15,050 nucleotides of DNA, from positions 1-15,050 of the forward strand of contig CAKUJL010000012.1 of the NCBI GenBank assembly GCA_934661715.1, read 5' to 3'. Source of the DNA: an uncultured Oscillospiraceae bacterium. GTDB taxonomy: Bacteria; Bacillota; Clostridia; Oscillospirales; Oscillospiraceae. The translations under genes and the position numbers were made by a program. The notes beneath the pieces are model-generated. The model was not told the origin of the DNA, made no database searches, and saw only the letters and a list, made by a program, of their open reading frames with translations. Positions within the stretch are counted from its first letter, which is position 1. Every line of letters starts with the position of its first letter. This document shows, piece after piece, positions 1 to 7,737 of this stretch.

Positions 1-114
1 GAATCCGGGATGTGTAAACAATCCTCCCGGACAAACTGTAAACAATCTGGGCTTGACAAGAGTCGTCCGCCCCTACGAGTTGGTGCGATTCCGCCGGTCG
101 TTGCGAGAGAAAGC
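1..114. repeat. Gene-free edge with short direct and inverted repeats
   Basis: No credible gene lies here, downstream of the DHHW stop codon. The 11-base word TGTAAACAATC occurs twice, at 13-23 and 37-47, 24 bp apart. An inverted pair CCGGGA (5-10) and TCCCGG (25-30) brackets the first copy. Bases 53-82 (TTGACA followed by a GTCGTCCGCCCCTACGAG run) resemble GC-rich dispersed intergenic repeats that I recall from Oscillospiraceae genomes, but only one copy is visible. Multiple short repeats of this kind also occur at the ends of some insertion sequences. No transposase is visible, so the identity is open. Confidence 0.35.
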
Positions 115-1212
115 TCATTTGATCGTCTCGCTATTATTCAGCACCGGCACGCTGTACAAAAACAGCACATCCTGATTGGAAAACTCCAGAAAGCTCCCCA
201 GTCTTGCGCTGGGCAGATACCGGATATCGACCAGCGTGATTTTCGCGTAGCCCTCCAGAAGCAGGGGCGCAAGGGAGCTTGCAAAGGAATCCCGGAAGAC
301 GACGAGCGCTTTGTCCGTTTTCGCGCTGGGGTTTTCGATCGTCAGAAGCGCTACAGAGCCCGAGAGGAACAGCTCGTAGGGGTCCTTTCCCGCGGCCTTT
401 TCTGTGTCGTAGACCGAGCCCGTCTTTCCGGTCTCAAAGTTCGTCACGACGGCTTGTTCGATTGCCTCATTTGTGAGATACGAAATTTTCTCAGGGCGGA
501 TGGGCAGCGCCGCGTAGCCGTAGTAGAGGCCGTAATAGTCGCGGTCCAACGTTTTTTCGGTAAAATCGTCAGATATTTCCGCTCCCATCGCGGAGGCCAG
601 CGTCTTGGCCACGGGGACAAGCCGCTCCTGCCGCCAGTGGATATCGGTTTTATAATAGTCGGAAATTGTCAGGCTTTCCGTGAGGTCAATGTACGTGGCC
701 CACGGGAGGCCATTTTGCATATCCGCAAAGAACGCGCCGTAATCGAGCGCCGGATAGCCGTTTTGTTTGGCCAGAAAGTAGTTCTTGTCCGGGATCACGG
801 ACAGATACGTCCTGACGTCCGTGCCCTTGAGGTACTTGTCGTACACGAACTGGAACCGCTCCTGCGCGTGAGAAATCGATGCTTCGTTCATCGGATACTC
901 GAGCTTCGCCACATAGCCGTCCGCGAGATAGACGCCGCTCTTGTCCTTCTGCCGGAAAACGCCGAGCGTCACGAGGCTTTTGAGCGTCCGGAACTGCTCT
1001 CGCAGCGGGAACTGGTCGAGCGTGTAGCTCTCAAAATTCTCTGTCCATTTGCCGTCTGTAAAGCCTTCCAGCGAAAACGCGGGAAGCTGCGTCAAATTTC
1101 GCCGCTCCGACTGCGACTGCTCGTCAGAAGGCTTTATCCACGCGAAAACCGCGAAGCCGAACAGAAATCCGGCAAGAAGTATCACCGTAAAAACAGAAGT
1201 TTTTCGTTTCAA
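115..1212 (-). CDS. DHHW/AlgX-like surface acylation accessory protein
   Basis: A 365-residue protein with one N-terminal membrane anchor (about residues 6-25) and an extracytoplasmic domain. The TDIHW motif at 189-193 matches the D-x-H-W signature of the DHHW/AlgJ/AlgX group, and a DSF motif at 308-310 offers a candidate nucleophilic Ser309; together these suggest an SGNH-hydrolase-like fold. Family members work with an MBOAT protein to move acyl groups onto exported polysaccharide, and the MBOAT gene lies 12 bp upstream, so this is the likely partner. The start is TTG at 1212, chosen because AAGGAGG sits 7 bp upstream and overlaps the MBOAT stop region. The polymer and acyl donor cannot be told from the sequence. 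Last gene of the five-gene minus-strand cluster; no clear terminator follows within 1-114. Confidence 0.85.
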   Translation of the reverse strand: MKRKTSVFTVILLAGFLFGFAVFAWIKPSDEQSQSERRNLTQLPAFSLEGFTDGKWTENFESYTLDQFPLREQFRTLKSLVTLGVFRQKDKSGVYLADGYVAKLEYPMNEASISHAQERFQFVYDKYLKGTDVRTYLSVIPDKNYFLAKQNGYPALDYGAFFADMQNGLPWATYIDLTESLTISDYYKTDIHWRQERLVPVAKTLASAMGAEISDDFTEKTLDRDYYGLYYGYAALPIRPEKISYLTNEAIEQAVVTNFETGKTGSVYDTEKAAGKDPYELFLSGSVALLTIENPSAKTDKALVVFRDSFASSLAPLLLEGYAKITLVDIRYLPSARLGSFLEFSNQDVLFLYSVPVLNNSETIK

Positions 1213-1224
1213 AGTCCCGCCTCC

Positions 1225-2628
1225 TTAAAACCGGAAATACAGGAACGGATTAAAAGATCCGTCCACCAGAAACGCCGTGCACGCCGCCAGCAGCAAAAGC
1301 ATCGTTACAGGCTGCAAAACGGCCACCGCCTTCGCACCGCTTCTTGTCTCCGCGAACCGGGAAACGAGCGTTTTCGCAAGCGGCGTCGCCCCGACGGCGG
1401 CAATAAGGAACGTCAGGGCGTAGCTTCTCGCGTAATACAGGCTCTCCGCGCTCACGAGCGGCAAGCCTCCCGCGCCGAACATCGCGCCGAACTGCGAAAA
1501 CGCTTCTTTCACGGAGCTGGCGTTGAAAAGCACGAAGCTGAGGCACACGAAAAACAGCACGTACACGTGCTTGATCATCCGCGTTTTGTCGAGGAAGCGT
1601 TTGTAAACCAGCTTCTCGAGCACCAGAAGCACGGCAAAGCCCAGCCCCCACAGAACGAAATTCCAGCTGGCTCCGTGCCAGAGCCCGGTGAGCGCCCAGA
1701 CGATGAAAATGTTCCGCAGCCATTTTGCCTTGGACACGCGGTTGCCGCCGAGGGGGATGTAGACATAATCCCGGAACCAAGAGCCGAGGCTGATGTGCCA
1801 GCGCCGCCAGAATTCGGTGATGGAACCGGAAAGATACGGATGGTCGAAATTCTCCGAAAACCGGAAGCCGAAAATTCGGCCCAGACCGATGGCCATATCG
1901 CTGTAGCCGGAAAAATCAAAATAGATTTGCAGCGTGAAGCTCACCGCGTAGAGCCAGTAATAGAGCACGGACAGGTCCCTGGACGCTTCAAACGCCGTGA
2001 TGAGAGTGTAGAGAACGTTCGCAAGCAATACCTTTTTGGAAAGCCCGATGACAAACCGGCATGCACCGGCGGAAACATCCTCGAGCGTTGTTTCCCGATA
2101 ATCCAGCTGCGGCGCAATTTCTGCATACCGCACGATCGGCCCCGCGATGAGCTGCGGGAACATGGCGATATACGTGCCGAGCTTCAAAAAGCTTTTCTGC
2201 GCCGGAACATCGCCGCGATACACGTCGACCACGTAGCTCAAGATCTGGAACGTGTAAAAGCTGATGCCGATCGGAAGCGCGACGTGCAGGAGCTTGAGCG
2301 AAAGCCCGGTCAGGGAATTGACGGCGGAGATAAAAAAGTCCGCGTATTTGCAGTATCCGAGCAGGCCGAGGCTCAGAACGACGGAAGCGGCCAAAAACAG
2401 CTTTGACCGCTTCGCGCTCGTTCGGTTCCGTTCGATCAGCCGCCCGAAGAGATAGCCCTGCAAAATGCTCGCGAGCATGAACACGCAGAACCTCGGCTCT
2501 CCCCAGGCGTAAAACAGGAGGCTCGATGCAAAGAGCACCGCGTTTTTTCCCCGCCGCGGCACGAGAAAATAGACGGCCAGCACGACGGGCAGAAAATAAT
2601 ACAAAAACGGAATACCGGAAAAGAGCAT
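1225..2628 (-). CDS. MBOAT family membrane O-acyltransferase (AlgI/DltB type)
   Basis: A 467-residue polytopic membrane protein. It carries the family hallmarks: YFDFSGYSDMAIGLGR near 236-251, FWRRWHISLGSWFRDYVYIP at 273-292, and GLWHGASWNF at 315-324, where His318 is the expected catalytic histidine and His278 the other conserved one. MBOAT proteins of this type pass acyl groups, usually acetyl, across the membrane onto cell-surface polymers. ATG 2628 has AGGAGG 5 bp upstream. It lies 28 bp after the lipoprotein gene and 12 bp before the DHHW gene, an arrangement expected for a two-part surface O-acylation machine. Length is normal for AlgI-type members. No D-alanylation genes (dltA, dltC, dltD) are adjacent, so an AlgI-like role is preferred over DltB. 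Confidence 0.92.
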   Translation of the reverse strand: MLFSGIPFLYYFLPVVLAVYFLVPRRGKNAVLFASSLLFYAWGEPRFCVFMLASILQGYLFGRLIERNRTSAKRSKLFLAASVVLSLGLLGYCKYADFFISAVNSLTGLSLKLLHVALPIGISFYTFQILSYVVDVYRGDVPAQKSFLKLGTYIAMFPQLIAGPIVRYAEIAPQLDYRETTLEDVSAGACRFVIGLSKKVLLANVLYTLITAFEASRDLSVLYYWLYAVSFTLQIYFDFSGYSDMAIGLGRIFGFRFSENFDHPYLSGSITEFWRRWHISLGSWFRDYVYIPLGGNRVSKAKWLRNIFIVWALTGLWHGASWNFVLWGLGFAVLLVLEKLVYKRFLDKTRMIKHVYVLFFVCLSFVLFNASSVKEAFSQFGAMFGAGGLPLVSAESLYYARSYALTFLIAAVGATPLAKTLVSRFAETRSGAKAVAVLQPVTMLLLLAACTAFLVDGSFNPFLYFRF

Positions 2629-2656
2629 GGGAGCCTCCTGGAAAGTTTACATAAAT

Positions 2657-3433
2657 TTATCCGGAAATCGCTTCGTCATAGACCGCCGTAAATCCGGAGT
2701 CGACGGCGAAGAGCTTGTCGCGGAAGGTGTTGACGAGGTCTTCGTTGCCGTAAACGGAGACGATCACGTTGCCATTCACCGCGATGAGCATCTTCTCGGG
2801 GAAGCCGCACATCCAGTGCTTGCCGGAGATGGCGGTGTGGATGTCTTCAGCGATGGACGAAACGTCGTCTGCGTTTGCGGCATGGAACGCACCGCAGGTG
2901 AAGGTGTTGCCGTTCATCATGTGCATCAAGGACGCCGCGCCGTCAAGCTTTACGACGTCTTCTGCCGGGAACGTGAACAGGTAGGAAACGTTCTCCGCGT
3001 TTGCAATGTTCACCGTGCCTGCCGCATCGTCAACATTGTTGTCATAGTCGCCGCCGGCTGCGGGGAATTTCTCGTCTTCGGTGTAGGTCGACCAGACGGA
3101 GTTGAGAAGATCGAGGACGGTCTTTGCGCTGTCCGCGTTTTCCGTGCCGCCTTCGGGTGCGGGGGTATTCTCCGCGGGCTCCTGCGTGGCCGGGCCTTCG
3201 ACCAGGAAGCCGTCGTCGGGCATGACCGCGGGGGTGTCGATCGAGACAGCGCCGTCGTCGGCAGGCGTCTCAGCCGAATCTTCCGTGTCCTCTATGGGAC
3301 GGGGCGTCTCGGGCTGCTGGGAAGCATCTGCGGACGTGTCCGCGCCGATGGTGTCTTCGCTGTCTTTGGCTGCACAGGCGGCAAACGAGAAAACGCACGC
3401 CAGCGCGAGAATGAGGGCTAAAATCTTTTTCAT
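2657..3433 (-). CDS. Putative lipoprotein with long acidic linker, unknown function
   Basis: A 258-residue protein. It has a lipoprotein signal (MKK, hydrophobic 4-18, lipobox FAAC with Cys20). Residues 21-103 form a low-complexity linker rich in Asp, Glu, Pro, Thr and Ala, followed by a compact domain at about 104-252 that includes NSVWSTYTEDEKFP, AASLMHMMNGNTFTCG and HWMCGFPEKM. I recognise no named family. The layout suggests a domain held away from the membrane by a flexible tether, and Cys180 and Cys209 could form a disulfide (inference). AAAGGAGA lies 8 bp before the ATG. The gene sits between serpin B (60 bp) and the MBOAT gene (28 bp), so it may be an accessory part of the acylation pair; I recall similar lipoproteins near such genes but cannot verify this. 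Confidence 0.75.
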   Translation of the reverse strand: MKKILALILALACVFSFAACAAKDSEDTIGADTSADASQQPETPRPIEDTEDSAETPADDGAVSIDTPAVMPDDGFLVEGPATQEPAENTPAPEGGTENADSAKTVLDLLNSVWSTYTEDEKFPAAGGDYDNNVDDAAGTVNIANAENVSYLFTFPAEDVVKLDGAASLMHMMNGNTFTCGAFHAANADDVSSIAEDIHTAISGKHWMCGFPEKMLIAVNGNVIVSVYGNEDLVNTFRDKLFAVDSGFTAVYDEAISG

Positions 3434-3493
3434 AACTTGGGTCTCCTTTGGGTTCTAAGTGTTATTGCTTTCTTTTCTCAGTTTCGAATTTCT

Positions 3494-4882
3494 TTAGGGA
3501 TTGTTGACCACGCCGATAAAAAGCGGCAGGCCGTCCTGCGCGGTGATGGCGAAAACGAACGGGCGGTCTAACGTAAAGTCGATCTCCTCGTCGGGAGGCA
3601 TTGCTGCACCGGCTTCCATCATGACCGTGTAGGCTGCTGCCGTCACGCCCTCTTCATCGATGGCCGTGCGGGCCGCGTGCTCTGCTTTGGAGAGTGCGAT
3701 GCCGCCCTTCGAGTCGGGGATGCCCGGCGTGAAGTCTGCCAGCGTTTCATCGAACACGTCCGTCACACCGAGGGCTTTGAGTCCTGCCGTGAGGTCAAAA
3801 TCGGACGAGACGTCGAACTTCAGAAGGCGCAGGTTCACGGTCAGGAACTTGCTGTTTTCCCACTCCGAACGGTTCAGGATGAAATCCATCGCTTCGCCGT
3901 CTTCCAGAAGCATTGATGCGTCAACGCCCTCATCGGGCAGCAGCAGCTTCATCGCCCCGCTTCCGCGAAGGGAGAGCTCGACGGCTCCAAACTTCTCGCC
4001 CCAGTAGTACGTGTTCGAGTCCTTTTTGTGCAGGAAATCGCAGGTCACGTCGCCGGAGGCAGCGTGGAAGGTGTCGGGCGCGGTCGCGTTTTCCGAAAAC
4101 CCCTCGCTCCACTTCGCGCGGAAATAGATCGTACTCGCCTGACCGAGGACAGTCTCCGGCGTAAACTCCAGGCCAGACGATTGCTCTTTGAGAAGTCCTC
4201 CGGTCTGTTCGTTTACCCAGTTTTGAAGCGCCGCATTATAGGACTTGCTTCCCATCTGGCCGCGGAACACAGACGCGTAATAATCCTGCGCCAGTGTGTT
4301 CATGGTCTGCTGGACATAGGTTACGTCCTCGTCCAGCCACAAGGAGTTTGCCAGAACGCTCGTTACCGCGCCGTCTGCGCTGTAATTGGCGTTCCAGATT
4401 GCCTTTGCGTGCGCACGCACATCGCCAAGATTTTCCCGCCCGAGTGCATCCAGAATCTGCGCACGGGAATCGCCGTCTGTGAGCTCGGCCAGCATCGATA
4501 AGGCCATATAAACATTGAGCGGCGAATAGACAAAGTTCGCACCGTCATTCTGCAAAAAGGCTTTGCCGGACGCTCTGACGAAATCTCCAACGCCGTCCTG
4601 ATAGCCGGGCATCTGCTCGGCCTGACGCTTTCGATCCGCCCGCCAGGCGTCGTACACCTTGGAAAAGCCCTCGTCGTCAAATTCGCCGGTTTTCGTATAA
4701 TACGCCGTCTCGTCCGGATATCTGGCCATTTTGGGGTACGTGGCCACAGCCAGCTTTTCATAAGACACATTGGTTCTAACCACGTCTTTTGCCGGGCAGC
4801 TCTCCACGCTCTGTGCGCATCCGGCCATCGAAAGCGCCATCGTGGACGCGAGGATGATCGCCGCGATTCGTTTGCAGTTCAT
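3494..4882 (-). CDS. Serpin-family lipoprotein B (second of tandem pair)
   Basis: A 462-residue serpin exported as a lipoprotein (lipobox SMAGC, Cys22). The serpin fold spans about 96-462, with NFVYSPLNVYMALSMLAEL (116-134), NWVNEQTGG (221-229), TIYFRAKWSEGF (251-262) and the C-terminal RPFVFAI (440-446). Residues 23-95 form an N-terminal extension not typical of serpins. The reactive loop starts at Glu410; counting 17 positions gives Ala426-Ala427 as the likely P1-P1' bond, which would suit elastase-like proteases. The hinge is not fully canonical: P14 is Val413 and P9 is Tyr418 where small residues or Thr are usual, so inhibition is less certain than for serpin A. ATG 4882 follows the serpin A stop by 4 bp, with GGAGG inside the end of serpin A, implying translational coupling. 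Confidence 0.92.
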   Translation of the reverse strand: MNCKRIAAIILASTMALSMAGCAQSVESCPAKDVVRTNVSYEKLAVATYPKMARYPDETAYYTKTGEFDDEGFSKVYDAWRADRKRQAEQMPGYQDGVGDFVRASGKAFLQNDGANFVYSPLNVYMALSMLAELTDGDSRAQILDALGRENLGDVRAHAKAIWNANYSADGAVTSVLANSLWLDEDVTYVQQTMNTLAQDYYASVFRGQMGSKSYNAALQNWVNEQTGGLLKEQSSGLEFTPETVLGQASTIYFRAKWSEGFSENATAPDTFHAASGDVTCDFLHKKDSNTYYWGEKFGAVELSLRGSGAMKLLLPDEGVDASMLLEDGEAMDFILNRSEWENSKFLTVNLRLLKFDVSSDFDLTAGLKALGVTDVFDETLADFTPGIPDSKGGIALSKAEHAARTAIDEEGVTAAAYTVMMEAGAAMPPDEEIDFTLDRPFVFAITAQDGLPLFIGVVNNP

Positions 4883-4886
4883 CGTC

Positions 4887-6146
4887 TCACACCTCCGGAA
4901 GTTCGGTCAATGCGCCGAGGAAGACGGGAAGCTTTGTTTCCATGTCGACGATCATGTAGACGAAGGGCCGCTCGAGATACACGCTGTGCGGATACACTGC
5001 CGCGCTTTCTGTGACCATGTCAACTGCCGTGGCCGCACCTGCTTTCGTGCCGGCCTCGTCGACCTGAATGAAGGTCTTGTGCAGCACGCGGGAAATCAGG
5101 ATATTCCCCTCATCCGACGAGCCGAGCGCGGAAAAATCGGCTTTCTCGCCGTCAAACGCGTCCGTCATGCCGAGCGATTTCAGATTCTCGGAAAGCTCAG
5201 AAGAAAATTCCGTTTTGAACTTCGGAAGGCCGAATTCGACGCTCTCGCTTTGCGGGGAGGTGAGTATAGCATGAAGTTCCTCACCTGTCAACCCGGAAAC
5301 AAATTCCGAAATCTCCATGCCCTCTTCGGGCAGGAGCGCGGCGAACGCGTACTTCTGGCCCTCGTAATACTTGAGGAAGCCTTCCGCGTGTTCGCAGGTC
5401 AAGAACTTCCCCGTCTCGCCGTAAAGGAAATCACCGGTCTGCTCGACGCCTTCGCGGGAGGTGAATCTTCCGGTATGCACCTGCGTCGTCTCGAAGATAT
5501 CTTCCCACTTTGCGTCGAACGCCAGCGCGTTTACAAGATACATGACCGCGTCGTCCGGGATCTCATCGAGAATTTCGGGGATCATTCCGTCGGTGTTTCC
5601 CTTGACCCAGTCGTTGATGGCGGTCTTCGTCGAATCATCAAAGGGCGCTGCATAAATGCCGGCACCAAAGCAATCGGCGTTTTTCTGCAGGAACGCGTCT
5701 TCGACGTGCAGCGTCGGCGTGTCCTTGAACCAGATGGAGTTGGCGAGCTTCAACTGCTTATCGTCCTTTTTTGACGCTTGACGCGCGGCAAAGACGGAAG
5801 AAAGCGTCTCCGCGTTCGCACCGAGAACTTCTTCCATCTGCGCCTTCGTTTCGCCCACCGCGCCGTTGGCCGTCATGGATAGCGCGGACGCGATGCTCAA
5901 AGGGGAGATCAGCGGGTTGGCTTTTTCCATTTCGTTTTGCAGGAGCTTCACACCGAAAGTGGTCTGCGCTTCGATCGTATGGTTCCGCGCGTCTTCGTCG
6001 AGGCACACGGTCTGCTCTGCTTTTTTGACGTTTTTCGTCAGATCATTTGCCGCGATGGTCTGCGCGGCGTTCTGCGAGGCGCAGCCGGTCGTGCCCAGAA
6101 AGCAGGCGGCGGCCAGAACTGCCGCAAGAAGCTTTTTCATTTTCAT
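4887..6146 (-). CDS. Serpin-family lipoprotein A (first of tandem pair)
   Basis: A 419-residue serpin with a lipoprotein signal (MKMKK, hydrophobic core, lipobox GTTGC with Cys22). The fold covers about 60-419: NPLISPLSIASALSMTANGA (77-96), LANSIWF (134-140), INDWVKGNTDG (177-187), ALAFDAKW (207-214) and RPFVYMI (393-399). The hinge EAGTKAGAATAV (364-375) fits the inhibitory consensus well: P17 Glu, P15 Gly, P14 Thr, then small residues at P12-P9 and Thr at P8. Counting from the hinge puts P1-P1' at Glu380-Ser381. The loop is about three residues longer than in alpha-1-antitrypsin, so cleavage at Ala382 or Ala383 is also possible. AAGGAGG lies 7 bp before ATG 6146. First gene of the cluster. 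Inhibitory serpins are known from related gut Clostridia (siropins of Eubacterium siraeum), which act on host elastase-type proteases. Confidence 0.95.
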   Translation of the reverse strand: MKMKKLLAAVLAAACFLGTTGCASQNAAQTIAANDLTKNVKKAEQTVCLDEDARNHTIEAQTTFGVKLLQNEMEKANPLISPLSIASALSMTANGAVGETKAQMEEVLGANAETLSSVFAARQASKKDDKQLKLANSIWFKDTPTLHVEDAFLQKNADCFGAGIYAAPFDDSTKTAINDWVKGNTDGMIPEILDEIPDDAVMYLVNALAFDAKWEDIFETTQVHTGRFTSREGVEQTGDFLYGETGKFLTCEHAEGFLKYYEGQKYAFAALLPEEGMEISEFVSGLTGEELHAILTSPQSESVEFGLPKFKTEFSSELSENLKSLGMTDAFDGEKADFSALGSSDEGNILISRVLHKTFIQVDEAGTKAGAATAVDMVTESAAVYPHSVYLERPFVYMIVDMETKLPVFLGALTELPEV

Positions 6147-6228
6147 AAATTATCCTCCTTTTTCATGTCCTCTTGCCCATAAAGACGAGAAACCTTCGCG
6201 CCGGTTGCACGGAAAATGAAATTTTTCG
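6147..6228. other. Leader region of serpin cluster, promoter not resolved
   Basis: This region lies between the MATE terminator and serpin A and must hold the cluster's promoter if the five genes form one unit. It contains the serpin A ribosome binding site (AAGGAGG near 6154-6160 on the minus strand). I could not find a convincing -35/-10 pair; candidates are weak. Confidence 0.3.
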
Positions 6229-6265
6229 AAAAAAGCCTCCAGAAAAGCAAAATCTCCGGAGGCTT
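6229..6265 (-). terminator. Rho-independent terminator of the MATE gene
   Basis: On the minus strand an 8-bp stem AAGCCTCC/GGAGGCTT (arms at 6258-6265 and 6233-6240), extendable by GA/TC after one mismatch, is followed directly by a run of T (plus-strand A run near 6229-6232). It starts 8 bp after the MATE stop codon and separates that gene from the serpin cluster. Confidence 0.85.
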
Positions 6266-6273
6266 GCGGGGTA

Positions 6274-7629
6274 TCAGGCGCGGTGCTTCTGGTCGAAGCC
6301 GTGGACCCAGTTGGACTTGTGATAGTAGATGAAAAAGACGATCGAGCTCATCGACCACGTGATGGGGTAGGCGAGGTAGATGAACGAGATCTCGTGCGTC
6401 AGGCGCATGATGACCGTGATATACGAAATGCGGAACACGCACCAGATGGCAAGCATGACCGCCATCGGCACAAAGGCCTTTCCGGAGCCGCGGCACACGG
6501 ACGCGACCGCGTGAGAGTAGGCAAGCAAACAGAAAAACAGCGCCTCTTCCCGTGCCTGCCGCACGGCCAGCGCGATGACCTCCGGCGTCCGGCTGAACAG
6601 CCCCGCCAGCTGCGGCATGAAGAAATACATCGCCAGGCCGATGAGCTCGGCAATCACCATCGAGCAGACGATGCCAAATCTCGCGCCTTTTTTCGCCCGG
6701 TCATACGCGCACGCGCCGAGGTTCTGGCTGGTGTACGTTGTGAGCGCCATCGTAAAGCTCGTGATGGGCAAAAACGCAAAGCCCTCGAGCTTACTGTACG
6801 TGCCGAAGGCGGCCATCGCGATCTTGCCGAAGGCGTTGATGTTCGTCTGGACAATGACGTTCGCAAAGCCGATGACCGAGTTCTGCACGCCCGAGGGAAG
6901 CCCGTAGCGCACGATCTGCCGCAGCATTTCCGCATCGATGCGGAGCTTCTGCCACTCGAGCCGGAAGGCTGTGTTTTTGGCAGACAGATGCACGAGGCAA
7001 AGAACCATGCTGATGGCCTGCGAGATCGTCGTTGCGAACGCGGCGGACCACACGCCCCAGCCGAAGCCGCCGATGAAAAGAACGTCCAGCACGATGTTGA
7101 TGGCCGAGGACAAAAGCAGGTAGTAAAGCGGCCGCTTGCTGTCGCCCAGCGCGTTCATGATGCTTTTGCACGCGTTATAGAGTACAACGGCGAGAACGCC
7201 CAGAAAGTAGTACCGGAAATAGTCGATCGCGTCCGGAAGAACTTCGGGGTCGGTTTCCATCCAGCGCAGGATGTGCGGCGTCATGAGAACGCCGAAGACC
7301 GTGATAAACACGCCGCAGAGCACGCTCACGACAATGCTGGTGTGGATCGCCTTTTCGACCCTGTCATACTCTCCCGCGCCAAAGTACCGCGAAATGACCA
7401 CGCTGGCGCCGAGCGTCAAGCCTTCAAAAAAGCTGATGAGCAGGAAAATAAGCGGCCCCGACGAGCTGACCGCGGCGAGCGCTTCGTCTCCCAGAAACCT
7501 TCCGACGATGAAGGTGTCCGCCGTGTTATACAGCTGCTGGAAGACCTGGCTGAGCAGAACCGGCATCGCAAAGCTGACGATCAGCCGCCAGGGGCTTCCC
7601 TTCGTCATGTCCCGCGTCGTATTGTGCAC
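6274..7629 (-). CDS. MATE family efflux transporter
   Basis: A 451-residue inner-membrane protein with about twelve hydrophobic segments, the normal size for MATE (multidrug and toxic compound extrusion) transporters, which export cationic drugs or metabolites in exchange for Na+ or H+. The N-terminus MTKGSPWRLIVSFAMPVLLS followed by QQLYNTADTFIVGRFLG is the typical start of clostridial MATE proteins, and GDSKRPLYYLLLSSAINIVLD (around residues 163-183) matches the conserved segment after TM5. The start is GTG at 7629, with AAGGGA about 9 bp upstream; an upstream ATG pair is out of frame. It has its own promoter (7666-7694) and terminator, so it is monocistronic. The substrate cannot be predicted; no regulator gene is adjacent. 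Confidence 0.93.
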   Translation of the reverse strand: MHNTTRDMTKGSPWRLIVSFAMPVLLSQVFQQLYNTADTFIVGRFLGDEALAAVSSSGPLIFLLISFFEGLTLGASVVISRYFGAGEYDRVEKAIHTSIVVSVLCGVFITVFGVLMTPHILRWMETDPEVLPDAIDYFRYYFLGVLAVVLYNACKSIMNALGDSKRPLYYLLLSSAINIVLDVLFIGGFGWGVWSAAFATTISQAISMVLCLVHLSAKNTAFRLEWQKLRIDAEMLRQIVRYGLPSGVQNSVIGFANVIVQTNINAFGKIAMAAFGTYSKLEGFAFLPITSFTMALTTYTSQNLGACAYDRAKKGARFGIVCSMVIAELIGLAMYFFMPQLAGLFSRTPEVIALAVRQAREEALFFCLLAYSHAVASVCRGSGKAFVPMAVMLAIWCVFRISYITVIMRLTHEISFIYLAYPITWSMSSIVFFIYYHKSNWVHGFDQKHRA

Positions 7630-7665
7630 CGCGCATCATCCCTTCCAAATCCCGTTTTTCTCTCT

Positions 7666-7694
7666 TTTATACTATCTTAACAGACATCCTGCAA
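7666..7694 (-). promoter_or_regulatory. Predicted promoter of the MATE gene
   Basis: Minus strand: -35 TTGCAG (7694-7689), a 17-bp spacer and -10 TATAAA (7671-7666). Transcription would start near 7659, about 30 bp before the GTG start. The -35 box begins within the T-tract of the upstream PPC-gene terminator, so termination and re-initiation are packed together. Confidence 0.7.
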
Positions 7695-7722
7695 AAAAAC
7701 AAGCGGGCCGAAAACGGCCCGC
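7693..7722 (-). terminator. Strong rho-independent terminator of the PPC gene
   Basis: A perfect 8-bp GC stem GCGGGCCG/CGGCCCGC (7722-7715 and 7710-7703 on the minus strand) closes a TTTT loop and is followed by TTGTTTTTTT. It lies 15 bp past the TAA stop of the PPC-domain gene. Confidence 0.95.
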
Positions 7723-7737
7723 ATTGCGGATGTTCGA

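Noticed and set aside
10..2406. A 798-codon open frame on the plus strand
   Set aside because: It lies opposite the DHHW and MBOAT genes, which have clear motifs and ribosome binding sites. Its translation is rich in Arg, His and Gln with no domain or signal, as expected for an antisense frame in GC-rich DNA.
1225..2628. MBOAT gene as dltB (teichoic acid D-alanylation)
   Set aside because: No dltA, dltC or dltD neighbours are present, and the adjacent partner is a DHHW/AlgX-like protein, which points to the AlgI-type branch.
3494..6146. The two serpins as one broken gene
   Set aside because: Each has its own signal peptide, ribosome binding site, full serpin core and reactive loop, so they are two complete genes.
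6283..7680. A 465-codon plus-strand open frame opposite the MATE gene
   Set aside because: The translation is a highly charged Arg/Asp/His-rich string with no family signature and no ribosome binding site. The MATE frame on the other strand is unambiguous.
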